Origin: CBDAQA01 sp965198865
Lineage (GTDB): Bacteria > Planctomycetota > Phycisphaerae > Tepidisphaerales > Tepidisphaeraceae
DNA: 64,000 nucleotides
Reading direction: 5' to 3'
Assembly (NCBI GenBank): GCA_965198865.1
Contig: CBDAQA010000022.1
Span: 62,001 to 126,000 of the forward strand
Part shown: in pieces, positions 30,737-39,269 of the stretch
Layout of the letters: each line of letters opens with the position of its first letter
How positions within the stretch are numbered: the stretch's first letter is position 1
The notes under the pieces: model-generated
Seen by the model: only the letters and a program-made list of their open reading frames with translations
Told to the model about the DNA's origin: nothing
The model's database searches: none
Translations under genes and position numbers: made by a program

Positions 30737-31369
30737 TCACACGATATCGCGGCGAACCGCCGCCGGGCGAACGCGCTTCGGGTCCCACCGCGTGTCGAAC
30801 GTGTGGCGCACGCCGACCAGGTCGAGCAGCTTGCCGGCGACGAAGTCGACCACCTCGTCCACGGTGGTCGGGTTCAGGTAGAAGCCGGGGTTGCCGGGCG
30901 CGAGGATCGCGCCGGCGTCGGTCAGCACCTTGTAGTTGTTCACGTCGATCGGCGACAGCGGCATCTCGCGGTGGCACACCACCAGCCCCCGCCGCTCCTT
31001 CAGCGTGACGGCCGCCGCCCGCGCGATGAGGTTGCCGCCCATCCCATGCGCCACCTCGGCCAGCGTGTTGCTGCTGCACGGGACGATCACCATGCCATCG
31101 TGCAGGAAGCTCCCGCTGGCCAGCACCGCGCCGACGTCGTTGTAGTTGTGCAGCGTGACGAGCGACGCATCGCCACCGCCGGCCAGCGTGGGCAGGTCGA
31201 TCCCCTCCATGCCCAGCTCATCGTGCAGCAGTCGCCGTCCCAGCGGGCTGACGACGAGATGGCAACGGACGCCGCTGCTGACGAGCCCCTCAACGAACCG
31301 CTGCGCGTACCGCGCCCCGCTGGCGCCGGTGATGGCGGTGACGATGTCGGTGGGCGGGGGGAGGGGCAT
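30737..31369 (-). CDS. ubiX: Flavin prenyltransferase UbiX
   Basis: 210 residues, the normal length. UbiX attaches a dimethylallyl group to FMN to make prenylated FMN, the cofactor of UbiD decarboxylases. Landmarks: AITGASGARYAQRF at the N-terminus, IVPCSSNTLAEVAHGMGGNL, and LVVCHREMPLSPIDVNNYKV, which holds the catalytic region. No ubiD is in the window. The start has TACCAT six bases upstream. It heads a likely operon with the two CsrA-like genes. Confidence 0.95.
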   Translation of the reverse strand: MPLPPPTDIVTAITGASGARYAQRFVEGLVSSGVRCHLVVSPLGRRLLHDELGMEGIDLPTLAGGGDASLVTLHNYNDVGAVLASGSFLHDGMVIVPCSSNTLAEVAHGMGGNLIARAAAVTLKERRGLVVCHREMPLSPIDVNNYKVLTDAGAILAPGNPGFYLNPTTVDEVVDFVAGKLLDLVGVRHTFDTRWDPKRVRPAAVRRDIV

Positions 31370-31375
31370 GGCGGT

Positions 31376-31381
31376 ATGGTA
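31376..31381 (-). promoter_or_regulatory. -10 box, leaderless start
   Basis: Minus-strand TACCAT, then ACCGCC, then the ATG at 31369. Confidence 0.5.
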
Positions 31382-31797
31382 CGACCGCGTGCCCGTTCAC
31401 CGTTGGTGAAACTTGGATGGGCGGCCGTCGTCGCGCTGGTTGACACTGATGACCGCCTGGCACGGGAGGCCGCGACGTCGGCCCCGCGTACGGGTCGGTC
31501 CCTCGTCCAGTTCGTCGAGGACGCATTCGTTCGTGATCTGCGGATCTCGTCGATGCCCCTGCTCGCAGGCTGGCCGACCGGTCATGGTGCCGACGTTCGG
31601 CGGCGACGGGATCGTCGACCGTACGGACCTGCATGCCGACGCGGCGGCCGCGTCGGGCCCGCTCGTTCCGGATGCAAATCTTGCCGCACTGGGAGCGGGT
31701 GCGAATGGGTCACGGCCGACGGCGATCTCGCACGCGGCCCGGGGTTGACAGGGCGTCACCCGTTGCGCGGTTCAAGCACGACCAACCCCGGCTGAAC
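31382..31797. other. intergenic, nothing recognised
   Basis: About 415 nt between ubiX and a zinc-ribbon gene. Frames of 110-120 codons are open on both strands, but none resembles a family and they overlap one another. It may contain decayed coding sequence. Confidence 0.4.
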
Positions 31798-32049
31798 CTA
31801 CCCCTTTGGCTTGTCCGGCTTGTGCCCGCGGACCGGCTCGCCGCACTCGGGGCAGACGGTGGTCGTCTGGCGCAGGTCGTAGCCGCACTTCAGGCACAGG
31901 TGCTCCCTTTGTCGGCGTCCGTCCCGGCGGTAGACGTGGATCATCGCCGCGCCCCAGATCGAGGCCGCGAGCGCCAGGAGCATCGGCAGGCCGTAGATGA
32001 TCCACGGCAGGAGCTCCATCAGGTCGGGATGAAGCGGCTGCGCGTGCAT
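31798..32049 (-). CDS. small membrane protein with zinc ribbon
   Basis: About 83 residues. One transmembrane helix (IIYGLPMLLALAASIWGAAM) is followed by a basic linker and the ribbon CLKCGYDLRQTTTVCPECG. A Lys-rich tail ends the chain. This is the second of three such proteins in the window. The start could also be the ATG ten codons further in (MELLPW). The function is unknown. Confidence 0.78.
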   Translation of the reverse strand: MHAQPLHPDLMELLPWIIYGLPMLLALAASIWGAAMIHVYRRDGRRQREHLCLKCGYDLRQTTTVCPECGEPVRGHKPDKPKG

Positions 32050-32164
32050 GGCTATCGACGGTTGCCCCAAGCCGGTCCTGAGGTGCGCCGACGGGCCGGT
32101 TCCGGACCTCGGCAGGATCCGGCTCTTCGGCGAAGCTCAGAACCGGCTCGGTCGACCTCAGCAG

Positions 32165-32974
32165 TCACCGCGGCACGACGCCGCGGTAGCAGACGCAGAC
32201 GCCGAAGGTCATCGGGAACTGCTCCACCTGCGAGAATCCGGCGGCGGACAGCATGTCGACCATCCGCTGTCGGCCGATGAACGTGTTCACGCTTTCCGGC
32301 AGGTACTTGTAGGCCCCGGTCCTGTCCCCGCTGACCAGCGTGGCCGTCCGCGGCAGGACGTGGCGGAAGTAGCCGTTGTACAGGCCGCGCAGGATCGGGT
32401 TGGTCGGCAGCGAGAACTCCAGCACGATCACGCGCCCGCCGGGGCGGAGCACCCGGCGGAACTCGCGGAACGCCGCGGCGGGGTCCTGCACGTTGCGGAT
32501 GCCGAAGGCGATGGAGACGACGTCGCAGCAGGCATCGGGCAGGGGGAGGGACTGGGCATCGCCGTTGACGAAGTAAATCGTGCTGGCCAGCCCGTGGATG
32601 GACTCCTTCCGCCGTGCGATCGGCAGCATCTCGTGGGTGAAGTCGATGCCGACGTAGCGGGCGCTGCCGCCGTCGTCCACGTCGCCAGCCTGGCGGAACG
32701 CCTCGATCAAGTCGCCGGTCCCGCACGCCACGTCCACCACGCGGTCGGTCGGCTCCAACCGCGACAGCTTCACCGCCTTCCTTCGCCACAGCTGGTCGAC
32801 GCCCAGGCTGTGCAGCCGGTTGTTCAGGTCGTAGCTGGGCGCGATGGCGGCAAACATCTGCCGCACGCGCCGCCGCTTGTCGGCGACCGCGTGCGGATCG
32901 GCCAGCAGTTGGTCGTCCCAGGCGACCGGGTTTGGTACGGTTTTCTCCGAGGGTGGGGGAATCGTGTTGAGCAT
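32165..32974 (-). CDS. menG: Demethylmenaquinone/ubiquinone methyltransferase (UbiE/MenG)
   Basis: A 269-residue SAM-dependent C-methyltransferase for the last step of menaquinone synthesis. Family signatures: YDLNNRLHSLGVDQLWRRKA near the N-terminus, motif I VVDVACGTGDL, a VGIDFTHEML acidic loop, and SIAFGIRNVQDPAAAFREF (the UbiE signature). The C-terminal YRGVVPR is less typical. Planctomycetes generally use menaquinone, hence menG. ATG 32974 preferred; the upstream frame lacks similarity. Confidence 0.93.
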   Translation of the reverse strand: MLNTIPPPSEKTVPNPVAWDDQLLADPHAVADKRRRVRQMFAAIAPSYDLNNRLHSLGVDQLWRRKAVKLSRLEPTDRVVDVACGTGDLIEAFRQAGDVDDGGSARYVGIDFTHEMLPIARRKESIHGLASTIYFVNGDAQSLPLPDACCDVVSIAFGIRNVQDPAAAFREFRRVLRPGGRVIVLEFSLPTNPILRGLYNGYFRHVLPRTATLVSGDRTGAYKYLPESVNTFIGRQRMVDMLSAAGFSQVEQFPMTFGVCVCYRGVVPR

Positions 32975-33066
32975 CGGTCGGTTCCCAGTGTAGACTTGTG
33001 AGAGACAACCACCCGCGCGACACGTTTCAAAATGCGTGATCGCCGCGCAGAAAGCTGTTGCCCCCG

Positions 33067-33957
33067 ATGACACAACAAGTTGTTTGGCTGAACGGCGAGA
33101 TCATGCCGCTGGCCGACGCGCGCATCGGCGTCGAGGACCGCGGGTTCCAGTTCGCCGACGGGGTGTACGAGGTCGTCCGCCTGTACGACGGCCAGCCGTT
33201 CGCCCTCGAGCGCCACCTGCGCCGGCTGTGGAACAGCGCGATCGACATCCAGATCACCCCGCCCCTGACGCCCAACCTGTTGGCCGACGAGGTCCACAGG
33301 CTGCTGCGCCAGTCGGACGTGAGCGACGGCCAGCTCTACATGCAGCTGTCGCGCGGGACCGCCCCGCGCAACCACGTGTTCCCCGAGGTGGTCGAGCCGA
33401 CGCTGCTGTTCTACCTGCAGCCGACGATCCCCGTCCGGACCCCAGGGACGGGGCCCGGCGTGCAGTTGCTGGCCGTGCCGGACGACCGGTGGAAGCGGTG
33501 TTGGATCAAGTCGACCGCGCTCTTGCCGAACGTGCTGGCCAAGAACGCCGCCGTGGCGGCGGGGTTCGACGAGGCGGCGTTCGTCGACGCCGGGTTCGTC
33601 ACCGAGGGGTCGTCGACGAACATCTTCGCCGTCGAGGGGAACAAGCTGGTCACGCACCCGGTCGGCACCAAGGTGTTGCCGGGCATCACCCGCTCGATCG
33701 TGCTGGAGCTGGCCGTCGAGCTGGGCATGGAGGTGGACGAGCGCGCGATCCGCGAGGACGAGGCGCCGCGGGCCGACGAGCTGTTCGTCACGAGCACGAC
33801 GCGCGAGATCGCGTGGGTGTCGCGGTGGAACGACATCTACATCGGTGCCGGCCGCTGCGGTCGGGTGACGGCTGATCTGCATCGCGCGTACCAGGAGCGC
33901 GTTCGCGCCGAGGTCGGCGCGGCCGAGCCGGCGGGAGAACTGGTCCGCGTCGGCTGA
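33067..33957 (+). CDS. dat: D-amino-acid (D-alanine) transaminase
   Basis: A 296-residue fold-type IV PLP enzyme. GFQFADGVYEVVRLYDGQPF, RGTAPRNHVFP and the PLP-lysine segment WIKSTALLPNVLAKNAA match D-alanine aminotransferases rather than branched-chain aminotransferases. TEGSSTNIFAV and ELFVTSTTREI follow in order. It makes D-glutamate or D-alanine for the cell wall from the corresponding keto acids. ATG 33067 starts the family N-terminus. It is divergent from menG and followed by a strong terminator. Confidence 0.92.
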   Translation: MTQQVVWLNGEIMPLADARIGVEDRGFQFADGVYEVVRLYDGQPFALERHLRRLWNSAIDIQITPPLTPNLLADEVHRLLRQSDVSDGQLYMQLSRGTAPRNHVFPEVVEPTLLFYLQPTIPVRTPGTGPGVQLLAVPDDRWKRCWIKSTALLPNVLAKNAAVAAGFDEAAFVDAGFVTEGSSTNIFAVEGNKLVTHPVGTKVLPGITRSIVLELAVELGMEVDERAIREDEAPRADELFVTSTTREIAWVSRWNDIYIGAGRCGRVTADLHRAYQERVRAEVGAAEPAGELVRVG

Positions 33958-33984
33958 GCGTCAGTGGCTGGTTTGGTCCCTCGG

Positions 33985-34017
33985 AGCCCCGGATGTACAT
34001 CCGGGGCTTCTTTTTCT
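33985..34017 (+). terminator. rho-independent terminator after dat
   Basis: A perfect 24-nt palindrome with half-site AGCCCCGGATGT (33985-34008) followed by TCTTTTTCT. The same half-site recurs in terminators at 38.5 and 44.6 kb. Because it is symmetric it could also act on the convergent anti-sigma gene. Confidence 0.9.
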
Positions 34018-34044
34018 GGTAGGTCACGCGCCGGCGAAACAAGA

Positions 34045-35361
34045 TCACTTCTTCTCGGCGGGCAGCGATTCCACCTCGACCGTGACCGCCTGTAGGGCGC
34101 CCGTCGCCTGCGTGGTTGGCGTGACCGTGGTGACGACCGTCACGCTGGGGTTCGCGATCAGGTTGGCCTGCCGGTAGCGGTCGGCGACGCGGTGGGCGAG
34201 GGCGTCCTTCGTCGCGCCGGCGGCGGGGACGGCGTCCAGCATCGGCAGGGCGATCGTGCCATCGGGCGCGACGCGCACCGTGTTCGTCTGGCCGACGCCG
34301 GGGCCGGTCAGCTGGGGGATGACGACCGTGATCAGCTCGCCGGGCGCGATCGGAGTCGCGGTGTCGGGCGCGGTTGATGGTGTGCCACCGACAACGGTGA
34401 CCCGCCCCGGGCCGGCGGCGGCCGTGAGGTCGGCCCTCAACCGACGTGTTTGATCAGCCGTCAGGCCGCGGGCGATGTACCGGCGGGGGCCGGTCATCAG
34501 CGACGGGCTGGCACCCCCGCTGTTCGACTGGGCCTCGGCCATTTGGCTCTGGTGCTGCGCCTCCTGCGTCGCGAACTGCTGCTCCGTGACGTACTGCGTC
34601 CCCGGCATGCCGCGGCGTGAGGCGAGGGGCGCGCCGGTGGTCCCCACCAGCGTCAGCCCGTTGTTGACGAGCACGCCGTCGACGGCGACCGGATCGGCGG
34701 TGACGACCCGCATGTGGATCGTCGGCGACGGCGTCACCGCAGCGACGGCATCGGGTGCGGCGGTGTTCAGCAAGCGCCCACGAAATCCACCACCGCCGGC
34801 ACCACCGGCGGCCTGTGGCGGGGTGGCCGCTTCCGTGATGCTGGGCTCCGGCGAACGCGCGGCTGCAACCGGGGCCGACGGGGGCGTGGCGGCCGCATCC
34901 CGCGCGGCGACGGGACTGTCAGACGCCGTGTCGGCCGGTCGCGATGCGGGCACGTTGGCGGCAAACTTCGGCGTCGGCCGGTTGGGGCCGGACAGCATGA
35001 GCATGAGCCCGACGCCCAGCCCGGCCGTGACGAGGATCAGGGCAGCCATCAGCGCGACCTGCGGCAGCCGTCCGCCGTTCTTCCTCGCCTTCGGCTCGTA
35101 CTCGTCGCCCAACAACAGGGACCGCTCGACCTGCTGCTGGAACGCCTCGCCCACGTCGGCCGGGGCCGGCTCCCGAGGCAGGTCGCGGAGCCACTGGCGG
35201 GTCAGGGCCAGATCGGCCAGTAGCTGGCGGTGGGGCGGGTTCCCGGACAGGTGCTGCTCGATGGCCGTCCGCTCGTCCGGCGACAGGTCGCCCTCCAGGT
35301 AGGCACACAGCTGGGCCTCGACGGCCTCCTTCGGATCGGGTTGGGACGGGGAAGAAGGCAT
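34045..35361 (-). CDS. anti-sigma factor-like membrane protein with polysaccharide-export-like C-terminus
   Basis: 438 residues. The N-terminus (LCAYLEGDLSPDERTAIEQH) is an anti-sigma zinc-finger-like helix bundle in which the usual HxxxCxxC site is degenerate (HLSGNPPH). A transmembrane helix VALMAALILVTAGLGVGLML follows near residue 105, then a long Ala/Pro-rich linker. Residues of about 335-415 (APGELITVVIPQL, then NTVRVAPDGTIALPMLDAVP and ANLIANPSVTVV) resemble the Poly_export domain of Wza-type outer-membrane exporters. It lies 111 nt downstream of an ECF sigma gene, so it should hold that sigma at the membrane. Confidence 0.72.
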   Translation of the reverse strand: MPSSPSQPDPKEAVEAQLCAYLEGDLSPDERTAIEQHLSGNPPHRQLLADLALTRQWLRDLPREPAPADVGEAFQQQVERSLLLGDEYEPKARKNGGRLPQVALMAALILVTAGLGVGLMLMLSGPNRPTPKFAANVPASRPADTASDSPVAARDAAATPPSAPVAAARSPEPSITEAATPPQAAGGAGGGGFRGRLLNTAAPDAVAAVTPSPTIHMRVVTADPVAVDGVLVNNGLTLVGTTGAPLASRRGMPGTQYVTEQQFATQEAQHQSQMAEAQSNSGGASPSLMTGPRRYIARGLTADQTRRLRADLTAAAGPGRVTVVGGTPSTAPDTATPIAPGELITVVIPQLTGPGVGQTNTVRVAPDGTIALPMLDAVPAAGATKDALAHRVADRYRQANLIANPSVTVVTTVTPTTQATGALQAVTVEVESLPAEKK

Positions 35362-35391
35362 TGTCGGATCGGGGAAAAAAGTTCGATGCTT

Positions 35392-35455
35392 GAAATCTCG
35401 AATTTCGAAACGGGGAGGTCGTGTGTCGTGCCCTTGTCCTGAAATTCGAGGTCTC
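35392..35455. repeat. inverted repeat between sigma and anti-sigma genes
   Basis: Arms 35392-35406 and 35441-35455 match at 13 of 15 positions (GAAATCTCGAATTTC versus the complement of GAAATTCGAGGTCTC). It lies in the 111-nt gap inside the two-gene unit and could attenuate anti-sigma expression. Confidence 0.55.
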
Positions 35456-35472
35456 GGTCTTCGGCCTTTCCT

Positions 35473-36156
35473 CTACTTCCCCCCCATGTACGTCTTCAAC
35501 TGGTCGCGCAGCGCGATGCGGGCGCGGAACAGCCGGCTCTTCAGCGTGCCCAGCGGCAGATCCAGCACGTCGGCCATCTGCTGGTAGTCCATCCCTTCCA
35601 CGTCCCGCATGACCAGCACGGCCCGGTGTTCGGCGTCGACCCGGCCCAGGGCGGCCAGCACCTGCTCGGCCCGCTCGCGGCCCTCGACGGCGGCGGCGGG
35701 GTCGGGCGACCCGCCGCGCATCCGCTCGACCAGCGCACTGGCCTGGTCGGCGGGCCGGTTCGACCGGCCGTTGCTCGGCTGGTCGAGCGAGAAGACCCGG
35801 CGACGCTTGTCCTGCCGCAGCCGGCTGATGGCCAGGTTCAGCGCGATGCGGAAGAACCACGTGTACGGGTGGGCGTCGCCGCGGAACCCGTCGAGGCTGG
35901 CCAGGGCGCGGGCGAACGCCTCCTGCGTCAGCTCGGCGGCGTCGTCGCGGTCGCCGACCATGCGCAGGACGGCGTTGAACATCCGGTCCTGGTACATCAC
36001 GACGAGCTGCCCAAACGCCGTCCGGTCGCCCTCGGCGGCCCGGCGCAGCAGCCCGGCGGCGCGGGCCGCCACGGGGTCCGGCGGCGGTGCGGCCGGCTCG
36101 TCCAGCGCGTCGACGCCGCTCAGGATGGGGTCTTGTGTCCGGCCGACGCTCGACAT
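35473..36156 (-). CDS. ECF-family RNA polymerase sigma factor
   Basis: 227 residues. Region 2 is LVVMYQDRMFNAVLRMVG through ELTQEAFARALASLDGFRGD and WFFRIALNLAISRLR. Region 4 is LAALGRVDAEHRAVLVMRDV through QQMADVLDLPLGTLKSRLFR. It directs RNA polymerase to an unknown regulon and is followed by its probable membrane anti-sigma partner. ATG 36156 is preferred; the open frame upstream is encoded partly by a hairpin repeat. Confidence 0.93.
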   Translation of the reverse strand: MSSVGRTQDPILSGVDALDEPAAPPPDPVAARAAGLLRRAAEGDRTAFGQLVVMYQDRMFNAVLRMVGDRDDAAELTQEAFARALASLDGFRGDAHPYTWFFRIALNLAISRLRQDKRRRVFSLDQPSNGRSNRPADQASALVERMRGGSPDPAAAVEGRERAEQVLAALGRVDAEHRAVLVMRDVEGMDYQQMADVLDLPLGTLKSRLFRARIALRDQLKTYMGGK

Positions 36157-36651
36157 GGGGATTGGACGTCGTGGGGTGAGAAAGGTTCCGCCGACGCCGG
36201 CCGGCGCATGATGCCAACGGGAGCGGGCCTCGGCAAGGCCGGGCACGGGACGCAAGAAGTGTGGCGTCGGTCCCATCTCCGGGCGAAGGTGAAGACGGTC
36301 ACGAATCAGGAATTGGGCCGAGGGCGGAATGGAGGTCCAGCCGCGCGAATCGCATCGGACGTCGGCTCCCGAATCTGTTCGAAAGAGATATCCACCAAGG
36401 ACCGAAGGGACACGAAGCAGAAACATTGTCCCGCCAATTCTTCCTTCGTGTGCCCTCGCGTCCATCGTGGTAACTCTCTCTCAGACGAGCGAAAACAGAA
36501 TCGAAACATGAGTGCCTTTGCGGTCTTGCGTAGAGGGCGTGACGGGGGTGCGTCCGATTTCGGCAAATAACTGGCTGTCGCGCGGGCTGGCGTTGGCCGG
36601 GGCAGGGGGGGTACCTTTGACGGCTCGCAAGACATCGATTGGAGAGCTGAA
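36157..36651. other. intergenic between divergent sigma gene and pckG
   Basis: 495 nt containing the hairpin repeat at 36392-36470. No clear -35/-10 pair was found for either gene. GAGAG lies ahead of the pckG ATG. Confidence 0.5.
36392..36470. repeat. CACGAAG-type hairpin repeat
   Basis: The left arm from 36392 (CCACCAAGGACCGAAGGG) pairs imperfectly with the right arm 36443-36470 (CCTTCGTGTGCCCTCGCGTC). Same family as the repeats at 29.7 and 47.6 kb. Confidence 0.7.
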
Positions 36652-38463
36652 ATGGGAACGAGCGTTTTGACCAGCCCTGCGGTTTCGTCGTCGCCCGTTG
36701 TGGCTCCGCCGGCGCGGGTGCGGAAGTGGGTGGACAAGGTCGCGGCGGTGTGCAAGCCGGACCGGATCGAATGGCTGGACGGGTCGGCCGGCGAGCGGCA
36801 ACGGTTGTTGGGCGAAGCGTTGAAGGCTGGCGTGCTGATCAAGCTGGACGAGCAGAAGCGGCCCGGTTGCTACCTGCACCGCAGCAACCCCAACGATGTC
36901 GCCCGCACCGAGCACCTGACGTTCATCTGCACGCCCAGCGAGGACATGGCCGGGCCGACCAACAACTGGATGGAACCGCGGGCGGCCTACACGAAGCTGC
37001 GCGGGCTGTTCGACGGGGCGATGAACGGCCGCACGATGTACGTCTGCCCGTTCGTCATGGGGCCGGTCGGCAGCCCGCTGGCCCGGGTGGGGATCGAGGT
37101 GACCGACTCGATCTACGTCGCCATCAACATGGGCATCATGACCCGCATGGGGTCGGTCGCGTGGGGACAGCTGGCCAAGAACGACGGCGAGTTCACGCGC
37201 TGCGTGCACAGCCTGGGCGACGTGAACCCCGAGCGTCGGTACGTGTGCCACTGGCCGCAGGACAACACGATCTGGAGCTTCGGCAGCGGGTACGGCGGGA
37301 ACGCGCTGCTGGGCAAGAAGTGCCTGGCGCTGCGGCTGGCAAGCTACCAGGGGCAGCAGCAGGGATGGATGGCCGAGCACATGCTGCTGATGGGCGTGCA
37401 GTCACCACCGAACGGGAAGCACCCGGGCGAGAAGTCGTACGTGGCGGCGGCGTTCCCCAGCGCGTGCGGCAAGACCAACTTCGCCATGCTGATCCCGCCC
37501 AAGCAGTTCCACGACCAGGGATGGCGCGTGACCACCGTGGGCGACGACATCGTCTGGATGTGGGTGGGCGACGACGGCAAGCTGCGGGCGATCAACCCCG
37601 AGGCGGGCTACTTCGGCGTGGTGCCGGGCACGAACGAGCACTCGAACCCCAACGCCATGGCGGCGATGGCAAAGGACACGATCTTCACCAACGTCGCGCT
37701 GCTGCCGGATGGGGACGTGTGGTGGGAGGGCAAGACCGACGACGAGCCGGCCGAGTGCATCGACTGGCAGGGCAAGCCGTGGACGAAGGGGTGCGACCGG
37801 AAGGCGGCCCACCCGAACAGCCGGTTCACGTCGCCGATGCACAACAACCCGGCGCTGGACCCGATGGCCGATGCGCCCGAGGGCGTGCCGGTGTCGGCGA
37901 TCGTGTTTGGCGGTCGCCGCAGCAAGAACGTCCCGCTGGTGTACCAGGCGTTCAACTGGATCCACGGCGTCTACCTGGGCGCGACGCTCGGCAGCGAGAC
38001 GACTGCCGCCGCCACCGGCGCGGTCGGCGTGGTGCGGCGGGACCCGATGGCCATGCTGCCGTTCCTGGGCTACAACGTCCGCGACTACCTGGTCCACTGG
38101 TTCCGCATGCGGAAGAAGATGAGCGACTGCCCGCGCATCTTCCACGTCAACTGGTTCCGCAAGGGCGAGGACGGCAAGTTCCTCTGGCCCGGGTTCGGGC
38201 AGAACATGCGGGTCCTGAAGTGGATCATCGACCGCGCCCACGGCCGGGCCTACGCCCGGGAAACCCTGCTGGGCTGGATGCCCCACACGGGCGACATCGA
38301 CCTGGACGGGCTGGAGGGCGTCGACTTTGAGGCCGTGCAGGCGATCAACGTGGACGAGGTCCGGGCGGAACTAGTGGGGCAGGAGGAACTGTTCCTCAAG
38401 CTGGCCGGTGACCTGCCGAAGGAGATCATCTTCCAGAGGGAATTGCTGGTGAGCCGGCTGTAG
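36652..38463 (+). CDS. pckG: Phosphoenolpyruvate carboxykinase (GTP)
   Basis: 603 residues, the usual size. It converts oxaloacetate and GTP to PEP, CO2 and GDP at the entry to gluconeogenesis. Visible are FICTPSEDMAGPTNNW, the P-loop with the reactive cysteine in AAFPSACGKTNFAML, the metal site GDDIVWMWVGDDG, and the GTP-type RINPEAGYFGV-like segment (AINPEAGYFGVVPGTN). GAGAG precedes the ATG. The following hairpin is its terminator. A gluconeogenic enzyme fits growth on the acids implied elsewhere in the window. Confidence 0.97.
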   Translation: MGTSVLTSPAVSSSPVVAPPARVRKWVDKVAAVCKPDRIEWLDGSAGERQRLLGEALKAGVLIKLDEQKRPGCYLHRSNPNDVARTEHLTFICTPSEDMAGPTNNWMEPRAAYTKLRGLFDGAMNGRTMYVCPFVMGPVGSPLARVGIEVTDSIYVAINMGIMTRMGSVAWGQLAKNDGEFTRCVHSLGDVNPERRYVCHWPQDNTIWSFGSGYGGNALLGKKCLALRLASYQGQQQGWMAEHMLLMGVQSPPNGKHPGEKSYVAAAFPSACGKTNFAMLIPPKQFHDQGWRVTTVGDDIVWMWVGDDGKLRAINPEAGYFGVVPGTNEHSNPNAMAAMAKDTIFTNVALLPDGDVWWEGKTDDEPAECIDWQGKPWTKGCDRKAAHPNSRFTSPMHNNPALDPMADAPEGVPVSAIVFGGRRSKNVPLVYQAFNWIHGVYLGATLGSETTAAATGAVGVVRRDPMAMLPFLGYNVRDYLVHWFRMRKKMSDCPRIFHVNWFRKGEDGKFLWPGFGQNMRVLKWIIDRAHGRAYARETLLGWMPHTGDIDLDGLEGVDFEAVQAINVDEVRAELVGQEELFLKLAGDLPKEIIFQRELLVSRL

Positions 38464-38493
38464 GGCGGCCGCCGCGATGCAATGCGAGCCGGA

Positions 38494-38520
38494 GCCCCGG
38501 ATGTGCATCCGAGGCCCTTT
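38494..38520 (+). terminator. terminator after pckG
   Basis: Stem GCCCCGGATG / CATCCGAGGC with one mismatch, followed by CCTTT. It is a variant of the terminator after dat. Confidence 0.75.
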
Positions 38521-38535
38521 CGCACGCCGGGTTGC

Positions 38536-38541
38536 TACAAT
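38536..38541 (+). promoter_or_regulatory. -10 box, leaderless start
   Basis: TACAAT, then GCTGCC, then the ATG at 38548. Confidence 0.55.
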
Positions 38542-38547
38542 GCTGCC

Positions 38548-39183
38548 ATGACAACCGACACCTACGAGGCGCGGCTGTCGTCTAATTTGAGCGGCGCGAT
38601 TCTGGAGGGGAGCATGCACTTCGAGGGCGAGAGCGCCGTCTTCCAGTCGCTCCGGCGGATCACGCGCCGGCTGGGGGACCTCGGGATCCCGTACGTGGTT
38701 GTGGGCACCATGGCGCTGTTCGCGCACGGGTTCCGCCGTTTCACCGAGGATGTCGATCTGCTGGTGACCCCCGACGGGTTGCGTGATCTCCACACGGCAC
38801 TCGACGGCCTGGGCTACACGCCGCCGTTCAAGGGCGGCAAGCAGCTCCGCGACGGCGACACGAAGGTCCGGATCGAGTTTCGCGTGACGGGCCAATATCC
38901 CGGCGACGGCAAGCCCAAGCCGGTGGCGTTCCCAGATCCAGCCGACGTGGCGACTGTCATCGACGGCGTTCGGTACTTGAACCTGCCAACGCTGGTCGAC
39001 CTCAAGCTGGCGAGCGGGATGACCGCGCCCGGCCGACTCAAAGACCTTGGTGACGTGCAGGAACTCATTCGCATCCTCAGTCTGGCGGAGTCATTTGCCG
39101 ATCAGCTGAACCCCTACACCCGCGACAAGTTTTGCGAGCTGTGGCAGGACGTGCGGGCGTCGCCGGACGCGCACGAGCTCTGA
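38548..39183 (+). CDS. Nucleotidyltransferase-like protein (AbiEii/MNT type)
   Basis: 211 residues. VVVGTMALFAHGFRRFTEDV then DLLVTPDGL is the nucleotide-binding Gly plus two-aspartate pattern of AbiEii-like nucleotidyltransferases. The later stretch LNLPTLVDLKLASGMTAPGR with DLGDVQEL matches the second conserved block. Family members often form toxin-antitoxin pairs, yet no partner gene adjoins this one, which is flanked by pckG and a thioredoxin-like gene. The start is supported by its -10 box. Confidence 0.72.
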   Translation: MTTDTYEARLSSNLSGAILEGSMHFEGESAVFQSLRRITRRLGDLGIPYVVVGTMALFAHGFRRFTEDVDLLVTPDGLRDLHTALDGLGYTPPFKGGKQLRDGDTKVRIEFRVTGQYPGDGKPKPVAFPDPADVATVIDGVRYLNLPTLVDLKLASGMTAPGRLKDLGDVQELIRILSLAESFADQLNPYTRDKFCELWQDVRASPDAHEL

Positions 39184-39269
39184 ATGACCGCTTCCATAGG
39201 ACGCCGTGACGTCGCGCCGGGTAGGCTGGTCGGCGTCCAACAGGTTTCTATCAGTCGAGGTAACGGCAA

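Noticed and set aside
30332..31795. A 487-codon plus-strand frame across the csrA-like genes and ubiX
   Set aside because: It runs antisense to three recognisable genes and has no family resemblance.
31382..31797. Possible gene in the gap between ubiX and the zinc-ribbon protein
   Set aside because: Overlapping open frames on both strands, none with recognisable motifs or a ribosome binding site.
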